The position numbers and the translations under genes are program-made. Below, in pieces: positions 8,901 to 18,380 of a stretch of DNA of 64,000 nt. Origin of the DNA: Dehalococcoidia bacterium (GTDB taxonomy: Bacteria; Chloroflexota; Dehalococcoidia; DSTF01; JACRBR01); contig JBBDXD010000003.1 in NCBI GenBank assembly GCA_040902535.1, positions 30,018 through 94,017 on the forward strand, written 5' to 3'. Within the stretch, counting starts at the first letter, position 1. Each line of letters opens with the position of its first letter. The notes under the pieces were generated by a model. It saw only the letters and a program-made list of their open reading frames with translations, had not been told where the DNA came from and did not search any database.

Positions 8901-9034
8901 CACGCTCTGTCAATTTCGACGTTTCGGCGTACCCGCGTCACTTTTCGCTGCTATCCGTCGTTAAGCACCCTGAACGGAGCCGGCTAAGGACCACCCCCAT
9001 CGCCCTGTGTTGGATCTGTTCACGTGAACTCCTT

Positions 9035-9082
9035 GAGCGCTCGCCTCTCCGGTTGCCCCATCGGCCAGAGAGGCGAGCGCTC
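9035..9082. other. 14-bp perfect stem-loop upstream of a small CDS
   Basis: gagcgctcgcctct (9035-9048) is exactly complementary to agaggcgagcgctc (9069-9082), with a 20-nt loop. There is no U-tract, so it is not a clear intrinsic terminator. It ends 23 bp before the start of the small cysteine protein and could be part of its leader. Confidence 0.6.
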
Positions 9083-9105
9083 ACCCTTTCCGGCACAATC
9101 GCCCC

Positions 9106-9327
9106 ATGCGACCCGATGCTGTTCCCTCGTCCGCCGGCCTCTGCCCCACCTGTCTTCACGCGCGCATCATCCAATCGGCGCGCGGCTCGACGTTCGTCAT
9201 GTGCGCGCGCTCGCAAGATGACCCGCGCTTCCCGAAGTACCCGCGCCTCCCCGTCGTGCGCTGCACAGGCTACGAGCAACGCGACGATCGGCCACAGGAC
9301 GAGACGCCGACCCGCCCGCGACTGTGA
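9106..9327 (+). CDS. Small cysteine-containing protein of unknown function
   Basis: This 73-residue protein has CPTC at residues 13-16, another Cys at about 33 (FVMCARS) and a fourth at about 53 (VVRCTGYE). The spacing is compatible with one zinc or other metal site. The block DPRFPKYPRLPVVRCTGYE resembles a short family I recall from GC-rich Chloroflexota and Actinobacteria, but I cannot name a function. Conservation of that pattern and third-position GC bias support a real gene. It precedes the thiolase promoter. Confidence 0.7.
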   Translation: MRPDAVPSSAGLCPTCLHARIIQSARGSTFVMCARSQDDPRFPKYPRLPVVRCTGYEQRDDRPQDETPTRPRL

Positions 9328-9360
9328 GGAAACACGTCAAGCCGCGCGGCAACCGCGTGT

Positions 9361-9390
9361 TTGACGCTCTGAGAAACCCGTACCTATACT
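9361..9390 (+). promoter_or_regulatory. Sigma-70-type promoter of the thiolase gene
   Basis: TTGACG (9361-9366) and TATACT (9385-9390) are separated by 18 bp. The predicted start point lies about 55 bp upstream of the thiolase ATG, which is preceded by GAAGGGGG. Confidence 0.75.
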
Positions 9391-9452
9391 CGATCTGCAT
9401 CCGCCTGTGGAACTCCGCCCGAACATAAAGCGCCCACCTGAAGGGGGTCGAC

Positions 9453-10625
9453 ATGGAAGACGTAGTCATCGTTAGCGGCGTCCGCACGCCCATCGGCAAG
9501 TTCCAGGGCGCCTACGCGAACCTGTCGGCTTCCGACCTCGGCGCGATCGTCATCAAGGAGGCCGTAAAGCGCGCTGGCATCCAGCCCGAGCAGGTCGAAC
9601 ACGTCGTCCTCGGCTGCGTCGGCCAGGTGATGGAAGATGGCTACATCTCACGGTACGCCGCCATCAAGGCGGGCATGCCCATTGAGACCCCGGCCGTCAC
9701 CGTCAATCGCATCTGCGGCAGCGGACTCGAGGCGATCAATACCGCTGCCCGCTACATCCAGACCGGCGACGCGTCCGTCGTCGTCGCGGGCGGCGCCGAG
9801 AACATGACGATGATGCCGTACTACATGCGGCAGGGGCGCACCGGCTACCGGATGGGCAACGGCACACTCGAGGACGGCATCCTCCACCTGCTCGGCGACC
9901 CCTTCAGCAAGTCCCACATGGGCATCACCGCCGAAAACCTGGCCGAGAAGTACGAGATCTCCCGCGAGGCGCAGGACGAAGTCGCCGTCCGCTCCCAGGA
10001 ACGCGCCGCCGCCGCCATCGAAGCCGGCAGGTTCAAGGACGAGATCGTGCCCGTCGAAGTGAAGTCCGGCCGCGAGACCGTGACCATCGACCAGGACGAG
10101 CACCCGCGGATGACCAGCATGGAAGCGCTGGGCAAGCTCAAGCCTGCCTTCAAGGAAGGCGGCATGGTCACCGCCGGCAACGCCAGCGGCATCAACGACG
10201 GCGCCGCCGCCGTCGTGCTCATGAGCGCGTCCAAAGCGCGCGAGCTGGGCGTGAAGCCGCGCCTCAAGCTCGTCGCGCGCGCCGAGTCCGGCGTCGAGCC
10301 TTCGATCATGGGCGCCGGCCCGATCCCGGCGGTGCAGAAGGTGCTTGAGAAAGCCGGCCTCACGCTCGACCAGATCGATCTGATCGAACTCAACGAGGCG
10401 TTCGCTTCGGTCGCCGCCGCGTGCAGCACGGTTCTCGGACTGGATCCGGAGAAGACAAACGTCAACGGCGGCGCCATCGCGCTCGGCCACCCCGTCGGCG
10501 CGACGGGCGCGATCCTCACCGTGAAGATCATGCACGAAATGGAGCGTCGCAACTCGCGCTACGGGCTGGTCAGCCTGTGCATCGGCGGCGGCCAGGGCAT
10601 CGCATCGATCTTCGAGCGAGTATAG
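9453..10625 (+). CDS. Acetyl-CoA C-acetyltransferase (thiolase)
   Basis: This 390-residue protein condenses two acetyl-CoA or cleaves 3-ketoacyl-CoA. The nucleophilic cysteine is Cys 88 in NRICGSG. The other catalytic residues are His 346 (GHPVGATG) and Cys 376 (CIGGGQG), and NEAFA is present. GGAENMT is the usual central motif. Length and motifs match the AtoB/ThlA group; biosynthetic versus degradative direction cannot be settled from one gene. It is monocistronic, with its own promoter upstream and a terminator downstream. Confidence 0.93.
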   Translation: MEDVVIVSGVRTPIGKFQGAYANLSASDLGAIVIKEAVKRAGIQPEQVEHVVLGCVGQVMEDGYISRYAAIKAGMPIETPAVTVNRICGSGLEAINTAARYIQTGDASVVVAGGAENMTMMPYYMRQGRTGYRMGNGTLEDGILHLLGDPFSKSHMGITAENLAEKYEISREAQDEVAVRSQERAAAAIEAGRFKDEIVPVEVKSGRETVTIDQDEHPRMTSMEALGKLKPAFKEGGMVTAGNASGINDGAAAVVLMSASKARELGVKPRLKLVARAESGVEPSIMGAGPIPAVQKVLEKAGLTLDQIDLIELNEAFASVAAACSTVLGLDPEKTNVNGGAIALGHPVGATGAILTVKIMHEMERRNSRYGLVSLCIGGGQGIASIFERV

Positions 10626-10660
10626 AAGTACGGTAGAAGCGATGCGTCGAACATACGCGA

Positions 10661-10685
10661 GGGTCGCCGATTTGGCGGCCCTTTC
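10661..10685 (+). terminator. Rho-independent terminator after the thiolase gene
   Basis: gggtcgcc and ggcggccc form an 8-bp stem including one T-G wobble, with a gattt loop, followed by ttt. It begins 36 bp after the stop codon. Confidence 0.7.
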
Positions 10686-10857
10686 GCTGCCCAGGTGATG
10701 GCGAATCCGTCGATTTTTGCTCCAAGAAATGTCATCTCAGTGAAATTTGTGTTCTTGGCCTGAATCGCACGATCCAGATTCGAATCTTGCTCTGTACAGT
10801 GCATTCGCGGGGGTAGGAAAGAGGGCGGATTCCGGGCAAACCCTGATCCCTGGCGGC

Positions 10858-10885
10858 TTGACCCTCGAAGGCGCAACGCTATAAT
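10858..10885 (+). promoter_or_regulatory. Near-consensus sigma-70 promoter before the 3D-domain gene
   Basis: TTGACC (10858-10863) and a perfect TATAAT (10880-10885) are spaced 16 bp apart. The region 10686-10860 is relatively AT-rich and shows no gene. Confidence 0.8.
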
Positions 10886-10918
10886 CGCGGCGTTTTGTGC
10901 TTGGTGGCGCAAACCCCC

Positions 10919-10943
10919 GTCCGGCCCGCAAGGGCACCCGGAC
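10919..10943 (+). promoter_or_regulatory. GNRA-capped hairpin in the leader of the 3D-domain gene
   Basis: GTCCGG pairs with CCGGAC, and an inner CCC-GCAA-GGG helix is capped by a GCAA tetraloop. It occupies the middle of the ~80-nt leader between the promoter and the Shine-Dalgarno GGAGG. I do not recognise a known riboswitch. An attenuator or RNA-stability element is possible. Confidence 0.5.
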
Positions 10944-10971
10944 TCCGCCTCTAGCTGATTGGAGGAACTGT

Positions 10972-11853
10972 CTGAATAACAGACGATTCTTTGCGGGCGC
11001 GCGCGCGGCCTTCATGCTCGCCGGGACGGCGACGGCCGTGAGCGTAGCGCTCCTAAACGATCGAAGGCTTTCACCGGCCTTCGCGGAGGCGGCTCCGGCG
11101 CCGCCCCGGACGTCCGTCGGCAACGGCGGGCTCGCCACGGCCTCGCTGCCGTCAGCGAAAACGTTCATCACTCGCCGGATTCTCATCGCGATGATGCTCG
11201 CGATGGGAGGCATGGCCGTCGCCGCTTCGATCCCCGCGGTGACGGCGTTCGCGACGAACCTCTGGCTCCCGTCGTCATCCGTGCAGACCGCGGGCGTGCA
11301 AGGTCCCTCGACCGAGCTGCGTGCGGCGGCGGGCGTCGGCGGCAACTGGGAGCGGTCCGTCGCATCGGCGGCAGCGCCCGTCGAGGGGTTGGGTGCGCTG
11401 GCGATTGCCGGCGCGCACGAACGCGATTACCAGGCGCTCGTCTCGGCGCTCAACCAGCTCGCCGAGGAGAAGGCAGCGGCGACCGCCCGCGCGGCTGCCG
11501 CACCCCCGCTCGGGGCGTCGTTCAGCAGGAACGCCGCATCCGGCTACGCGGTGGGCACGGTGTTGAACGCCCGCATCACCATCTATGGCTGCGTCGGGCC
11601 CGGCGGCGGCTTCTGCGGCGGCATGGCCGGTGGCGGCCGCGTCTTCGAAGGCGCAGCAGCCTGCAGCTCCGACCTGCCCTTCGGCACGAAGGTGAAGATC
11701 CACGGCGACCCGACGGGCCGGGTCTACGAATGCCTGGACCGCGGCGCGCTGCACGCCACCTGGGTCGATGTCTACTTCTACAACACGAGCGACGGGATCG
11801 CGTGGCAGAGCGCGCTCGGCGGCACCGTGGCGCGGGTGGAGATCGTGAACTAG
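10972..11853 (+). CDS. Exported or membrane-anchored 3D-domain (double-psi barrel) protein
   Basis: The C-terminal ~90 residues form a 3D/RlpA-like barrel of the kind found in peptidoglycan-acting enzymes. The expected acidic residues are visible in CLDRG and TWVDVYF, and the domain ends GGTVARVEIV. The N-terminus has a basic RRFF start and hydrophobic stretch, then a second hydrophobic segment (about residues 63-88), so it is exported or anchored. Start choice is unusual: GGAGG lies six bases before an in-frame CTG at 10972. A GTG at 10897 would be only a few bases from the predicted transcription start, and ATG 11014 lacks a ribosome site. A role in cell-wall remodelling is inferred. Confidence 0.8.
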   Translation: MNNRRFFAGARAAFMLAGTATAVSVALLNDRRLSPAFAEAAPAPPRTSVGNGGLATASLPSAKTFITRRILIAMMLAMGGMAVAASIPAVTAFATNLWLPSSSVQTAGVQGPSTELRAAAGVGGNWERSVASAAAPVEGLGALAIAGAHERDYQALVSALNQLAEEKAAATARAAAAPPLGASFSRNAASGYAVGTVLNARITIYGCVGPGGGFCGGMAGGGRVFEGAAACSSDLPFGTKVKIHGDPTGRVYECLDRGALHATWVDVYFYNTSDGIAWQSALGGTVARVEIVN

Positions 11854-11880
11854 GCGAACCACGTTCGCAGGGGCAAAGCA

Positions 11881-11909
11881 AAAGGCCGGACGTACGTGTC
11901 CGGCCCTTT
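11881..11909 (+). terminator. Rho-independent terminator after the 3D-domain gene
   Basis: ggccggac pairs with gtccggcc across a six-base loop, flanked by aaa upstream and cttt downstream. It begins 28 bp after the stop. Confidence 0.85.
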
Positions 11910-11935
11910 GCTGTCCCTCGCTTCCAGGCGTCCCC

Positions 11936-11986
11936 TTGACACGGTGTGTGTCCCGTGATACATACACCAGTACGTCCCGTGGGACA
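11936..11986 (+). promoter_or_regulatory. Promoter with two operator-like repeats before the RHH gene
   Basis: TTGACA (11936-11941) and TACATA (11959-11964) are 17 bp apart. TGTCCCGTGATACA (11949-11962) overlaps the -10 box. CGTCCCGTGGGACA (11973-11986), which contains the inverted repeat GTCCC/GGGAC, lies at the expected start of transcription. The two 14-mers agree at 11 positions and begin 24 bp apart. This is the arrangement expected for autorepression by the DNA-binding protein encoded just downstream. Confidence 0.75.
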
Positions 11987-12007
11987 CAACTAGCAAGGCG
12001 TACTCCC

Positions 12008-12349
12008 ATGTCAGAAGCCACGACCCTGACCGTCGAGCGCGTGCAACTGGGCGTCCGCATGGAAAGGCACATGGTCAAGGTCCTCAAGGGCCTCGCCGAG
12101 CTCGAAGGCATCACCCTCGGGCAACTGCTCGAGAAGATCGTCCTCCACTCCTTCGAGCCGGTGCCCGGCGACGAAGGCGAATCGTGCGCGAGCCCCCACG
12201 GCAAGCGCGCGCTCGCGGCGATCGGCGACCTCAAGCGGATCTATGGCATGGACTTTGACATGCACGCCTTCCGCCAGTTCCAGGAGGACCGCTCGCGCAC
12301 CGAAACCGCGGACGCACCGTCCGACGCCGCCGCCACGATCGAAGAGTAG
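12008..12349 (+). CDS. Ribbon-helix-helix-like transcriptional regulator
   Basis: This 113-residue protein has an N-terminal strand (RVQLGVRME) followed by two helices (HMVKVLKGLAELEGITLGQ and LLEKIVLHSFE). That is the pattern of a ribbon-helix-helix dimer, in which the strand pair contacts the DNA major groove. A mixed-charge C-terminal half follows. ATG at 12008 was chosen because the upstream in-frame extension runs through the promoter. The twin operator-like repeats at 11949 and 11973 suggest it controls its own promoter. No toxin gene is adjacent, so an antitoxin role is not supported. Confidence 0.7.
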   Translation: MSEATTLTVERVQLGVRMERHMVKVLKGLAELEGITLGQLLEKIVLHSFEPVPGDEGESCASPHGKRALAAIGDLKRIYGMDFDMHAFRQFQEDRSRTETADAPSDAAATIEE

Positions 12350-12375
12350 TTCGACGCCGACATCATCTGGGTATA

Positions 12376-12437
12376 GGGGCGCACAGCGGTGCGCCCCGCA
12401 CCGTGCATCAGCGACTGGGGCGCACAGCGCTGCGCCC
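12376..12437. terminator. Two hairpins between convergent genes
   Basis: GGGGCGCA/TGCGCCCC (12376-12397) and GGGCGCA/TGCGCCC (12418-12437) are two related stem-loops with six-base loops (cagcgg and cagcgc). They lie between the RHH gene and the convergent Nudix gene; the second touches the Nudix stop codon. They probably end both transcripts, though U-tracts are absent. Confidence 0.55.
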
Positions 12438-12908
12438 TCACCTTGCATCAGCGGTCGGCGGCGCTAGCTCGCACGCATCCCACCCAAAGCTCTCGAACCA
12501 CGGACCTCCAACACCGTTTTCGATCGCGCGCCTCACGTACGCCACGGTGTTCGGGGGAAGCGCCGTCCTCGCGCACCAACGAAGCTCGCCGCATTTCTCA
12601 GGCTCGGCGTTTCGCAGGTCACCCCGCCACCTCGCCGCCGTGACGAAGTAGTCGATGCGCTCGTCTTCCGCGCGGCGGTGCATGACGCCGCCGATGCGCA
12701 ATGCGTCCGCATCGAGTTCGATGCCTGCTTCTTCACGCGCCTCACGCACTGCCGCGTCGATGATTTGCTCGCCCGGCTCGACATGCCCGGCGATGACGCT
12801 GTAGCTACCGTCCTCGTACCCGGTATTGGCGCGGAGCAGCAGCAGCACCTCGCCATCGCGGACCAGCACCACGTGTACGGCCACGGGCATCGTGTGCCGG
12901 CGCGTCAT
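12438..12908 (-). CDS. Nudix hydrolase
   Basis: This 156-residue protein hydrolyses a nucleoside diphosphate linked to another moiety. The full Nudix box G-x5-E-x7-REUxEExGU is present, from GHVEPGE through REAREEAGI. Its Glu residues bind the catalytic metal. The N-terminus (MPVAVHVVLVRDGEVLLL) matches the usual first strand. The start ATG overlaps the stop of the upstream transglutaminase-domain gene (ATGA). Substrate is unknown. Confidence 0.87.
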   Translation of the reverse strand: MTRRHTMPVAVHVVLVRDGEVLLLLRANTGYEDGSYSVIAGHVEPGEQIIDAAVREAREEAGIELDADALRIGGVMHRRAEDERIDYFVTAARWRGDLRNAEPEKCGELRWCARTALPPNTVAYVRRAIENGVGGPWFESFGWDACELAPPTADAR

Positions 12909-13807
12909 CTGCCGGCGAGCGGATTGGCGCCGGTCCCTGCGCCCTCTCGGTCGGCTTCGTCGATGCCGCGCAGCGCGTCGTCGCTCACCTGCACCTCCGG
13001 CGTCGTCGCGTAGAAGTGGCGCACGTCCCGCGCATCTCTGGTCGACGCGGCGAGCGAGATCGCCGCCATGCGATCGTAAATCGAGGGCCGATCGCCGACG
13101 CCCTCGAGCTGTTCGCGGATGATGCGGGCATCCCACGGCAACAGCTCGATCTTGTTCAGCGCGGCGACGTCCAGGCAGAGGTTGCCGCTAACGTACCACT
13201 CGCCCCACATGTCGCCGATCCCGAACGTATCCGGGTCTGCTTCACCCGAGCGGCACTTCTGCCACGCTTTCCCTGCGACCCAGAAGGCGCTCGCCGGCAC
13301 ATCGAGCGGGTCAAAGTCCGGCTTGATGATCCCGCGTTGCAACGCGTCGAGTTGCGCGTCGACCATGCGCCAGCGGCCCTCCTCAGCGTGCCAGTACTCG
13401 CACACCCAGTGGTCGACGTACCTTCCCGGCTCAAAGTACGCCGCGAAGCCACAGCGTGCGCGCGCCGGCACGCCCTTCAGCTTGAGAAACGCCGTGAGCA
13501 GCGTCGAAAAATGGCGGCAGTTCGCGAGCATGCGGTCGGCTGGCGCGCGAGGCTCCGTGATCGGCGCGTCGTCGAGCGTGCGGATCCGCGCGAGCATCGC
13601 CTCCACGCCGTGCAGCCCTTCCTCCGGATAGCGCCCCGGCGGCGCCTCCACGTTGTACGCCTTCAGCCACGCGCGATGGATCAGCACGCCCTGCACGATG
13701 TTCACGAGCGGGATCATGAGGTCCGGCAGCGACGCGGCATCGACGCTTTCGAGGCGCGTAAAGTGCCCGGGCGCGGTGTAATACGCAAGTTCTTCGGCGT
13801 CGGTCAT
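12905..13807 (-). CDS. Transglutaminase-like domain protein
   Basis: This 300-residue soluble protein has a transglutaminase/protease-fold core with an apparently complete triad: Cys 97 (ANCRHFS), His 133 (DHWVCEYW) and Asp 150 (MVDAQLD). GVPARARCGF between them is the typical helix-strand segment. No signal peptide is seen, so it is likely cytoplasmic. I set the start at ATG 13807; a longer frame exists but overlaps the divergent endonuclease III gene. It is coupled to the Nudix gene by a four-base overlap. Substrate is unknown; amide or peptide hydrolysis fits the fold. Confidence 0.85.
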   Translation of the reverse strand: MTDAEELAYYTAPGHFTRLESVDAASLPDLMIPLVNIVQGVLIHRAWLKAYNVEAPPGRYPEEGLHGVEAMLARIRTLDDAPITEPRAPADRMLANCRHFSTLLTAFLKLKGVPARARCGFAAYFEPGRYVDHWVCEYWHAEEGRWRMVDAQLDALQRGIIKPDFDPLDVPASAFWVAGKAWQKCRSGEADPDTFGIGDMWGEWYVSGNLCLDVAALNKIELLPWDARIIREQLEGVGDRPSIYDRMAAISLAASTRDARDVRHFYATTPEVQVSDDALRGIDEADREGAGTGANPLAGR

Positions 13808-13868
13808 AGCACGAGGCTGCACGTTTTCGCCGCTGCTGACAAGTGGGCGCGCGCTATGCTTCCGCGCG

Positions 13869-14624
13869 ATGTCGAAGACTCCCGCCAGACGCACGCCAGC
13901 AGCGAGACAGCACCCAAACGTCGCGCGCATTCCGGAGATCGTCGGGCGCCTGCAGGACGCGTATGGCGTGCCCGAGTGGCGTCCGCACCATGACCCGACG
14001 GCCGAACTGGTGCTGACGATCCTCTCGCAGAACACGTCGGACGCCAACTCCGGCCGCGCGTTCGTGCGGCTGCTCGAAGCGTTTCCGACGTGGGAGGCCG
14101 TCGCCGAGGCGCCGCTGCCCGACGTGATCGCTGCCATCCAGCCGGGCGGCCTCGCGCCGACGAAAGCGCCCCGCATCCAGGCCGCCCTGCGCGATCTGCA
14201 GCGCCGCGCCGGCGGCTTCGACCTGTCGTTCCTCTCAGACCTGCCGCTCGAGGAAGCGCGCGCGTGGCTGCGCGAACTGCACGGCGTCGGCCCGAAGACC
14301 GTCGCGTGCGTGCTGCTGTTCTCGCTCGGCATGCCCGCCATGCCCGTCGATACGCACGTCTTCCGCGTCGCGAGCCGCCTGGCGCTGATCCCCGCGCGCG
14401 TCGGCAACGCCGCCATGACCGCCGAAAAAGCGCACGATCTGCTCGAGTCGATGGTGCCGCCGGAAGACTTCTACGCCTTCCACATCGGCCTCATCAAGCA
14501 CGGCCGCCGCACCTGCACCGCCCAGCGCCCCCGCTGCCCCGACTGCGTGCTGGTCGACCTCTGCCCGAGCGCCACGAAGTTTCACCCTGAGTTGAAGCAG
14601 CGCCTGCCCCGCAAGACGACATAA
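13869..14624 (+). CDS. nth: Endonuclease III (DNA-(apurinic or apyrimidinic site) lyase)
   Basis: This 251-residue protein removes oxidised pyrimidines and nicks abasic sites in base-excision repair. The helix-hairpin-helix is LHGVGPKTVA (137-146) with catalytic Lys 143. The catalytic Asp is 161 (VDTHVFRV). The [4Fe-4S] loop C-x6-C-x2-C-x5-C is complete (Cys 216, 223, 226, 232). The N-terminal ~15 residues are a basic extension. It is divergent from the transglutaminase-Nudix pair with 61 bp between starts, and ends before a strong bidirectional hairpin. Confidence 0.93.
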   Translation: MSKTPARRTPAARQHPNVARIPEIVGRLQDAYGVPEWRPHHDPTAELVLTILSQNTSDANSGRAFVRLLEAFPTWEAVAEAPLPDVIAAIQPGGLAPTKAPRIQAALRDLQRRAGGFDLSFLSDLPLEEARAWLRELHGVGPKTVACVLLFSLGMPAMPVDTHVFRVASRLALIPARVGNAAMTAEKAHDLLESMVPPEDFYAFHIGLIKHGRRTCTAQRPRCPDCVLVDLCPSATKFHPELKQRLPRKTT

Positions 14625-14693
14625 CTCGCGGATCTCCCACCCCGCACATCGGACTCCCGGCGATTCTCCATAACGATGTGTTGCGTATGCTTG

Positions 14694-14734
14694 CGCCCGG
14701 CAGTGCGTCGAGAACAACGACGCACTGCCGGGCG
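14694..14734. terminator. 17-bp perfect stem terminator between convergent genes
   Basis: cgcccggcagtgcgtcg (14694-14710) is exactly complementary to cgacgcactgccgggcg (14718-14734), with loop agaacaa. It lies 70 bp after nth and 10 bp after the minus-strand nucleotidyltransferase stop, placed to end both transcripts. No U-tract follows. Confidence 0.8.
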
Positions 14735-14743
14735 TGTGCACGC

Positions 14744-15391
14744 TCAGCGGGAAAGCTCCGCCTGCCACGGATGACCGAGGAGGGCGATCGCGTTGCTCAG
14801 CCAGCCACGCTGTTGCGCCGACAGTAGCGGAAGCGCCCTCGCGAAGTCGAGCTTGTCACGGCGCCGCAGGTCGCGCGACTTGAAGAACAGCAGGACTTCA
14901 GGCGCGACGACGGGCACGCCCCACGCAGACTCCTGGATGGCGTCGCGCACCGGGAACGTGATGCGCGGCTCACGCGAGAGGATCCAGTCGTCGCCGGAGC
15001 GGTCGTCGATCTGGAACTCGACTATGAAGCCCTGCTCCATCTTCGCGATGCCGTCGCTAGGGAGCGCTTCGCCGGTGTCAGGCCGCGCGTGGATGTGCGC
15101 GGGCGGCTCGAGCCGGGCGCCATCCCAGGGATCGGCGTTGTCTTCGCCGACGCTCGGCCCGTGCGGGAGCAACTGCCAGCCACGCAGGTGTTCGAACAGC
15201 GCCTGCTGGTCCGTCGCGAACACCGAGATATCGACGTCGCCGTGCTCGCGGGTGGTGCGGTTCAGCCAGGCGTCGATGGCCCAGCCGCCGCAGAGCGCCC
15301 AGGTCGCCGGGAACGATGCCATGACATCCGCGAAGTGCGCTACCGGCTCGGGGGCGCGATGCGCCCGTGGGTGTGTTTCAGGTAGAGACAA
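14744..15391 (-). CDS. Aminoglycoside-2''-adenylyltransferase-like nucleotidyltransferase
   Basis: This protein of about 215 residues has a nucleotidyltransferase active site of the aminoglycoside adenylyltransferase type. CGGWAIDAW (34-42) and REHGDVDI (48-55) give the GGW and DxD elements that bind Mg-ATP. It may adenylylate an aminoglycoside or another hydroxylated small molecule; many chromosomal members are uncharacterised, so a resistance phenotype should not be assumed. I chose TTG at 15391 because GAGGAG lies six bases upstream. A GTG at 15412 is an alternative without a ribosome site. Confidence 0.8.
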   Translation of the reverse strand: MSLPETHPRAHRAPEPVAHFADVMASFPATWALCGGWAIDAWLNRTTREHGDVDISVFATDQQALFEHLRGWQLLPHGPSVGEDNADPWDGARLEPPAHIHARPDTGEALPSDGIAKMEQGFIVEFQIDDRSGDDWILSREPRITFPVRDAIQESAWGVPVVAPEVLLFFKSRDLRRRDKLDFARALPLLSAQQRGWLSNAIALLGHPWQAELSR

Positions 15392-15505
15392 GGAGTGCTC
15401 CTCATATGGCACGCATCCGCCAGCACCGAAACCGGCACTGCGGACGCGCTGTGCGATTCGACGGTCGGGTAGGAGCGCACCCGGCGTCGAGCGGAGTCGC
15501 CTTGG

Positions 15506-15553
15506 CTAGGCCGCTCGAACCTCGGGGCGCATGCGGAGAGTTGTTCTGCTCAC
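15506..15553 (-). CDS. Possible 15-codon leader peptide upstream of the nucleotidyltransferase
   Basis: AAAGGAGG, an excellent Shine-Dalgarno, is followed after five bases by GTG and 14 more sense codons (MSRTTLRMRPEVRAA) to a TAG. It precedes the adenylyltransferase-like start by about 115 nt. A plausible minus-strand promoter, GCGACA-17-TAGAAT, overlaps an 8-bp inverted repeat at 15566-15588. Translation-dependent induction, as in leaders of some antibiotic-resistance genes, is an inference. Confidence 0.4.
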   Translation of the reverse strand: MSRTTLRMRPEVRAA

Positions 15554-15612
15554 GATGGCCTCCTTTAGAATCGAACATGGCGATTCTAGCAGGCTGTGCG
15601 CCGCCTGTCGCC

Positions 15613-15641
15613 TTGACTCGCCCCGTAGCCGGATCGATAAT
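15613..15641 (+). promoter_or_regulatory. Promoter of the sulfate-assimilation operon
   Basis: TTGACT (15613-15618) and GATAAT (15636-15641) are 17 bp apart, about 60 bp upstream of the sulfite reductase ATG. The gap 15413-15698 also holds the divergent leader described above; no other gene is seen. Confidence 0.7.
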
Positions 15642-15698
15642 GATGACTAAATCGATTGACTTTCCGCAGTTCGATTTTCCCACCCCCGGAGGCCCACC

Positions 15699-17474
<1,776 letters not shown>

Positions 17475-17502
17475 CGACGGCGCGCTACGTGGCGAGAGGT
17501 TC

Positions 17503-18255
17503 ATGACGCGGCAAACGGTCGGCGACGACATCTACGAGCAGCTCAAGCTTCACTCGAACACGCTCGATGACGCGTCGCCCCAGGAGATCCTCCAGTGGGC
17601 GGCGCGCGAATATCAGCCCGGGCTCGCGCTCGCCTGCAGCTTCGGCGGGCCGTCCGGGATGGTGCTGCTCGACATGGTCATGCAGATCGACCGCGCCGTC
17701 GAAGTGTTCTACCTCGACACGGACTTCCTCTTCCCGGAGACCTACAGCCTGCGCGATGCCGCGGCCGCGAAGTACGACTTCAAACCGGTCGGCTACATGT
17801 CGCTGCTGACGCCCGACCAGCAAGCGCGGAAGCACGGCGATGCGCTCTGGGCGCGTGATCCCGACGCCTGCTGCGCGATCCGCAAGGTGGAGCCGAACCG
17901 CCGCGCGCTCGAGGGCAAGACCGCGTGGATCAGCGGCATTCGCCGCGACCAGACGAAAGAGCGCAACGATGTCGATATCGTCCAGTGGGACGAGAAGTTT
18001 GGCCTGGTCAAGATCAACCCGCTCTCTTCGTGGTCGGAGTCGCAGGTCTGGAAGTACATCATCGACAACCGCGTGCCGTACAACGAACTGCACGATCGCA
18101 ATTACCCGAGCATCGGCTGCACGCACTGCACGAAGGCCGTGCGCCCCGGCGATGATCCGCGCAGCGGCCGCTGGCAGGGCTTCGACAAGACGGAGTGCGG
18201 CCTGCACGTCGCCGATGGCGATCCCGCCGCGCAGGCCGCGCAGGCCGTCGAGTAG
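17503..18255 (+). CDS. cysH: Adenylyl-sulfate (APS/PAPS) reductase
   Basis: This 250-residue thiol-dependent enzyme reduces activated sulfate to sulfite. The P-loop-like motif is CSFGGPSG (45-52). The catalytic cysteine is Cys 232 in ECGLH. The pairs Cys 123-Cys 124 and Cys 206-Cys 209 (CTHC) are the [4Fe-4S] ligands of the bacterial APS-reducing type, absent from the classical E. coli PAPS reductase. APS is therefore the more likely substrate. ATG 17503 follows GAGAGG; a longer frame overlaps sir. It sits 28 bp after sir. Confidence 0.9.
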   Translation: MTRQTVGDDIYEQLKLHSNTLDDASPQEILQWAAREYQPGLALACSFGGPSGMVLLDMVMQIDRAVEVFYLDTDFLFPETYSLRDAAAAKYDFKPVGYMSLLTPDQQARKHGDALWARDPDACCAIRKVEPNRRALEGKTAWISGIRRDQTKERNDVDIVQWDEKFGLVKINPLSSWSESQVWKYIIDNRVPYNELHDRNYPSIGCTHCTKAVRPGDDPRSGRWQGFDKTECGLHVADGDPAAQAAQAVE

Positions 18256-18380
18256 CGCCCGCCGCGCGTCGCGGCACGGCCACCACGTTGAGGATTGACC
18301 CGCTCAGGGCGCGCCCGGGCGGGTTTGATTTGGGGACAACGAAGTCCCGCTACATCGATTGGATCAGGAGGAAATTGAGG

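Noticed and set aside
9035..9082. 14-bp stem-loop as a rho-independent terminator
   Set aside because: There is no U-tract on either side, and the nearest upstream gene ends more than 500 bp away.
7749..10625. A beta-oxidation operon joining the crotonase and thiolase genes
   Set aside because: A 950-bp repeat region with a stem-loop, a small gene and a separate promoter lies between them, so co-transcription is not supported.
10834..10912. GGGCAAACC and GCGCAAA as parts of a c-di-GMP-I riboswitch
   Set aside because: The two motifs are more than 60 nt apart with a promoter between them, and the P2 tetraloop and receptor are missing.
13808..14416. N-terminal extension of the transglutaminase-domain gene
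   Set aside because: It is antisense to endonuclease III, and the ATG at 13807 gives a proper domain start.
18195..18380. N-terminal extension of cysC by 62 codons
   Set aside because: The extension is Arg-rich shadow sequence overlapping cysH. A TTG nine bases after AGGAGG gives the normal length.
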